Shown piece after piece: positions 61,335-64,000 of a stretch of DNA of 64,000 bases. The DNA is from a bacterium 336/3 (GTDB lineage Bacteria; Bacteroidota; Bacteroidia; Cytophagales; Thermonemataceae), in NCBI GenBank assembly GCA_001281695.1, contig LJIE01000001.1:3929521-3993520 (forward strand), given 5' to 3'. Under the pieces are notes generated by a model. The model saw nothing but the letters and a program-made list of their open reading frames with translations, ran no database searches and had not been told where the DNA came from. Every line of letters starts with the position of its first letter. Position 1 is the stretch's first letter. A program made the translations under genes and the position numbers.

Positions 61335-62162
61335 ATGAATATGTTTGCTTTCAGTCCAGACCATAAATTTTTAAATATAAAGTTTATCACAATTTTTGTG
61401 ATTCTAATTGTGTGTTTGCATGTTCTACAAGATTTTATTCATGCTTATCATTATCAACATAGTTTCTACTTTTCTGAATCCTTATTATTTAAGTCTTCTT
61501 GGATACTTTTTATTCTCTTTATTCCCTTGTTTCTGAAGCTATTACATTTTTTAGAAAATAGAATACTTTTCATCATCCTGAGTATATTTTTGATTTCAGT
61601 TGCTCACATTTTTAGTTTTGCTTTCGCTGTTTTTGCAAATTCTTGGCTATTTTTTGACCATACCTATGGCTTACAAGTTATTTTTAAAGAAACTTTTACA
61701 GAACATTTTTATTTATACTTGATTATATACACCTTTTTTACAGTTGTTTACAAATATTTAAAACAAAAAAACAGCAAAGAAAATCGAACTCAGAATCTCA
61801 ATACATTGCCATCTTCACCCACCTATTTAGATACTCTAAGTGTAAGTTTAGGCAGAAAAAACGTAGTAATTAAAACTCAAGATATTTTATGTATTTGTGC
61901 TTCAAGCCCTTATGTAAATATTCAAACATCTGATAATCAATATTTGTATAATTCTTCGTTGAAAGAGATTCATTCTAAACTGAATCCTGATACTTTTTTA
62001 CGCATTCATAAATCAACCATTCTGAATGTAAAAAAAATTTTATCATACCAGTCTAGACTCAATGGTGACTATGACATCACTCTGCAAAACCATGAAGTTC
62101 TCAGAATGAGTAGAAATTATGCAGAACCTTTCAAGAAGTATTTTTCAAAGTCCTCATCTTGA
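61335..62162 (+). CDS. Membrane-bound LytTR-family transcriptional regulator
   Basis: The 275-residue protein has four membrane helices in the first 150 residues (IKFITIFVILIVCLHVL, ILFILFIPLFLKLLHFL, LFIILSIFLISVAHIFSFAFAVFA, and FYLYLIIYTFFTVVYKYL) and a C-terminal LytTR DNA-binding domain (about 175-270, DTLSVSLGRKNVVIKTQDI, TFLRIHKSTILNVKKI, EVLRMSRNYAEPF). It should bind DNA while sitting in the inner membrane, without a receiver domain. It is followed by the dioxygenase-fusion lipoprotein gene 86 bases later, a possible target. Confidence 0.85.
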   Translation: MNMFAFSPDHKFLNIKFITIFVILIVCLHVLQDFIHAYHYQHSFYFSESLLFKSSWILFILFIPLFLKLLHFLENRILFIILSIFLISVAHIFSFAFAVFANSWLFFDHTYGLQVIFKETFTEHFYLYLIIYTFFTVVYKYLKQKNSKENRTQNLNTLPSSPTYLDTLSVSLGRKNVVIKTQDILCICASSPYVNIQTSDNQYLYNSSLKEIHSKLNPDTFLRIHKSTILNVKKILSYQSRLNGDYDITLQNHEVLRMSRNYAEPFKKYFSKSSS

Positions 62163-62248
62163 TATATTTTATCCTCAGCTTAACATATAAAACATTGATT
62201 ATAAAAGCATAACTCTTGAGATTTGGGACAAACCAAATTTTAAGTCTT

Positions 62249-63457
62249 ATGAACTCTTCTAAGTTTTTGTGTTTATTTTTGTTATGTTTTTGGAGCTGTC
62301 AAGGTCAAAAACATCAGACTTCTTTTTCAAATTCCGAACCACCCAAGAAAGAAACTCCCAAAATTGTGGGTGGTGGCTGTGATGGTTGTGAACTGATGTA
62401 TGTAGGTATGCCTAAATATATCAATGCCATAGACACCAGTATGGGTTGGCATGCTTCAAATGCTCAAAAATTGCTTATTAGAGGAAAAGTATTTCAACTG
62501 GATGGCACAACTCCTGCCCCTAATGTGGTTCTATATTATTGGCATACAGATGTTAATGGGTATTATTCTAATTGGAATGGTACAACCAAAAGGCATGGGA
62601 ATCTAAGAGGCTGGATAAAAACAGATGAGCAAGGTAATTATACCATTTATACCAACCGACCAACTGCATACCCTGATAAGTCAGAGCCACAACATATTCA
62701 CATTTCTATCAAAGAGCCTGATATACAGCAAGAATATTACATTGACGATTTGGTATTTGATGATGACCCTATTTTATATAAGAAAAACAAAGCAGGCAAA
62801 AAGCCTGAAAATAGAGGAGGAAGTGGTGTACTTCGAGTGCTTATTTCTAAAGATGTTCAAATTGCTGAACACAATATTATTTTGGGGCTTCATATTCCAA
62901 ATTATCCAAAAAAAGTTGAGCAGAAAGTTAGTTCAGGTCTTTCTATAGGCGAAGATAGCCCTTCTTTTATTCCATTTCATGCATGGGGAGCCGATAAAGC
63001 CACAAGAACTTGTCCTGTATGCAAATATGATCGTTATCAGGGTATTCTTCTATTTGTAGGTGAAAGCCCTGATTGGCTGGATATAAAAAAATGGCTCACA
63101 TTTTTAGAAAAAGAAAGTGAAAAAAGAGCTAAGGAATTAAAAGTATATTTTGTCTATGGAAATAGTAAAAATTATCATGCTCAAAATCGTAGAAAAGAGC
63201 TTGAAAATTTGGGTTTGGAGTTAAGTTTAAGACATATAGCTCTTACTTTTGTGCCTTCTCTGCAAGACGCAGAAAGCGAAGTAAATCTGAATAAAATCAA
63301 TCCTGATGTAAAAAATACTTTTATCATATATCACCACCGAAAAATTATTCAAAAGTTCATTAATTTTGAAGCTACTCAAAAAAACTTTCAGAGCCTATCT
63401 GACTTTTTAGATAAAAATAAAAGTCCTTACAATCATCTTTTAGGAGTAAATTATTGA
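62249..63457 (+). CDS. Lipoprotein with intradiol-dioxygenase domain fused to a thioredoxin-like domain
   Basis: The 402-residue protein starts at ATG 62249 (MNSSKFLCLFLLCFWSC) with a lipoprotein signal peptide (Cys17). Residues about 45-215 are an intradiol-dioxygenase-like beta sandwich: VVLYYWHTDVNGYYS, GWIKTDEQGNYTIYTNRPTAYP and PQHIHISI, which hold the Tyr/Tyr/His/His iron ligands of catechol and protocatechuate 3,4-dioxygenases. Residues about 230-400 form a thioredoxin-like domain with CPVC in ATRTCPVCKYDRYQGI. The fusion is unusual. It is secreted and membrane attached. The substrate and the redox role are unknown. The frame to 62216 is rejected because the signal peptide starts at 62249. 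Confidence 0.78.
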   Translation: MNSSKFLCLFLLCFWSCQGQKHQTSFSNSEPPKKETPKIVGGGCDGCELMYVGMPKYINAIDTSMGWHASNAQKLLIRGKVFQLDGTTPAPNVVLYYWHTDVNGYYSNWNGTTKRHGNLRGWIKTDEQGNYTIYTNRPTAYPDKSEPQHIHISIKEPDIQQEYYIDDLVFDDDPILYKKNKAGKKPENRGGSGVLRVLISKDVQIAEHNIILGLHIPNYPKKVEQKVSSGLSIGEDSPSFIPFHAWGADKATRTCPVCKYDRYQGILLFVGESPDWLDIKKWLTFLEKESEKRAKELKVYFVYGNSKNYHAQNRRKELENLGLELSLRHIALTFVPSLQDAESEVNLNKINPDVKNTFIIYHHRKIIQKFINFEATQKNFQSLSDFLDKNKSPYNHLLGVNY

Positions 63458-63506
63458 TTTTTAAGCATTTTATTGATATATTCGGGTATTAAAATCATTT
63501 AAGATT

Positions 63507-63749
63507 ATGGAAATTTATTGTCCTAAATGTGAATGGAAACCTGATGCTCATTCTTTGTGGGGATGTACCTGTGGATGTATTTGGAATACTTTTGATACGC
63601 AAGGTGTTTGTCCAAAGTGTAAGCATGTATGGCATGATACTCAATGTCTTGCTTGCAATAAATGGTCAAAACACCATGATTGGTATCATGATTTTCCATC
63701 TATAGATGAATTTATTGAAGAATTAGAAACTAAGAAAGAAACTGTTTAA
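63507..63749 (+). CDS. Small zinc-ribbon-like protein
   Basis: The 80-residue protein is cysteine-rich: CPKC at 5-8, CTCGC near 20, CPKC at about 35 and CLAC at about 48, which is two zinc ribbons or one double ribbon. It has tryptophan/histidine-rich spacers (HVWHDTQ, KWSKHHDWYHDF) and an acidic tail. I do not recognise the family. It has no signal peptide, so a cytoplasmic metal-binding or nucleic-acid-binding role is likely. Confidence 0.72.
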   Translation: MEIYCPKCEWKPDAHSLWGCTCGCIWNTFDTQGVCPKCKHVWHDTQCLACNKWSKHHDWYHDFPSIDEFIEELETKKETV

Positions 63750-63815
63750 TAATTTTTCAATACACATACTATAAATTGGTTTTGTACGTATTGAACGAAA
63801 CCAAAATTATCATGT

Positions 63816-64000
63816 ATGAAAAAACTATTACTACTGTCTTTTGCTTTTTTAGCAAGTATGGTTGCTTTTGCTCAAAAAACACCTGAATTGTTTTTATCAA
63901 ACCATGTTTCTACTCATTTGTATGAACGAGATATGGCTATTTCCCCTGATGGAAAAACCATGTATTTTACCCTACAATTATCTTCTGGTTTTCAAAGTAT
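63816..64000 (+). CDS. PD40/TolB-like beta-propeller protein, N-terminal part, runs off the right edge
   Basis: The reading frame starts MKKLLLLSFAFLASMVAFAQ (signal peptide), then KTPELFLSNHVSTHLYERDMAISPDGKTMYFT (in part), with the DMAISPDGKTMYF strand of a WD40-like PD40 repeat. About 61 residues are visible. The upstream ATG at 63812 is out of frame. It is likely periplasmic or outer-membrane associated. The full domain layout is outside the window. Confidence 0.75.
   Translation, partial: MKKLLLLSFAFLASMVAFAQKTPELFLSNHVSTHLYERDMAISPDGKTMYFTLQLSSGFQS

Noticed and set aside
1-64000. CRISPR array, rRNA or tRNA genes, insertion sequences
   Set aside because: No regularly spaced repeats, no tRNA-like T-arm other than that of tmRNA, no rRNA stretches and no transposase were seen when reading both strands.

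Overview
The window is about 64 kb of AT-rich chromosome from a Gram-negative member of the Bacteroidota, most likely near the Cytophagales (the order is inferred, not proven). The evidence is a fused lpxC/fabZ gene between lpxD and lpxA, a tmRNA tag reading GESNYALAA, a Bacteroidota-type promoter (TTTG, 20 nt, TAnnTTTG) before rpmH, a secreted hydrolase with a type IX secretion C-terminal domain, an Oar-type TonB-dependent receptor, and many DUF families typical of the phylum. There is no rRNA operon, CRISPR array, insertion sequence or recognisable prophage. The only RNA gene seen is tmRNA.

Layout. 1-4.6 kb: the N-terminal part of a Ser/Thr kinase (it runs off the left edge), then two GNAT acetyltransferases and two PLP-fold decarboxylases in tandem. 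One of the decarboxylases has lost its PLP lysine and other PLP contacts. 4.7-10.6 kb: a secreted M60-type metallopeptidase, a two-gene Septu-like anti-phage module (AAA ATPase plus HNH nuclease), and ssrA. 10.6-18 kb: a small membrane protein with a TPR-PP2C regulator, then an Oar-like receptor with a DUF4397 lipoprotein. 18-24.4 kb: rpmH and rnpA, a type IX-secreted beta-lactamase-fold hydrolase, a pterin dehydratase, an RNA-repair pair (RNA ligase plus HD-Pnk), and small conserved genes. 24.5-32.3 kb: a TonB-like periplasmic protein, a response regulator, a TolC/HlyD/ABC export operon whose ABC subunit has a degenerate nucleotide-binding domain, and a divergent histidine kinase. 32.3-40 kb: trpF, two outer-membrane proteins (one carries helix-hairpin-helix repeats), and an accessory stretch with a GH25-like protein lacking its aspartates and a signal-less subtilase. 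40-48 kb: an S24 repressor with a palindromic operator candidate, aconitase, pgeF, tatC and two DUF genes. 48-54.6 kb: lipid A genes (lpxD, lpxC/fabZ, lpxA) with a response regulator, pbpC and rsmE. 54.6-64 kb: two tandem small secreted proteins of unknown family, PAP2, bioB, a hydrolase with a PAS kinase, class I aldolase, a membrane LytTR regulator, an intradiol-dioxygenase/thioredoxin-like fusion lipoprotein, a zinc-ribbon protein and the start of a PD40 protein.

The strongest leads for new biology are the active/inactive decarboxylase pair with its two acetyltransferases, the export operon with an apparently ATPase-dead ABC subunit, the dioxygenase-thioredoxin fusion, and the HhH-containing outer-membrane barrel. 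The Septu and RNA-repair modules are recognisable defence or repair systems. Most starts were moved in from the longest open frame using homologue-like N-termini, signal peptides, or terminators that the longer frame would run through.
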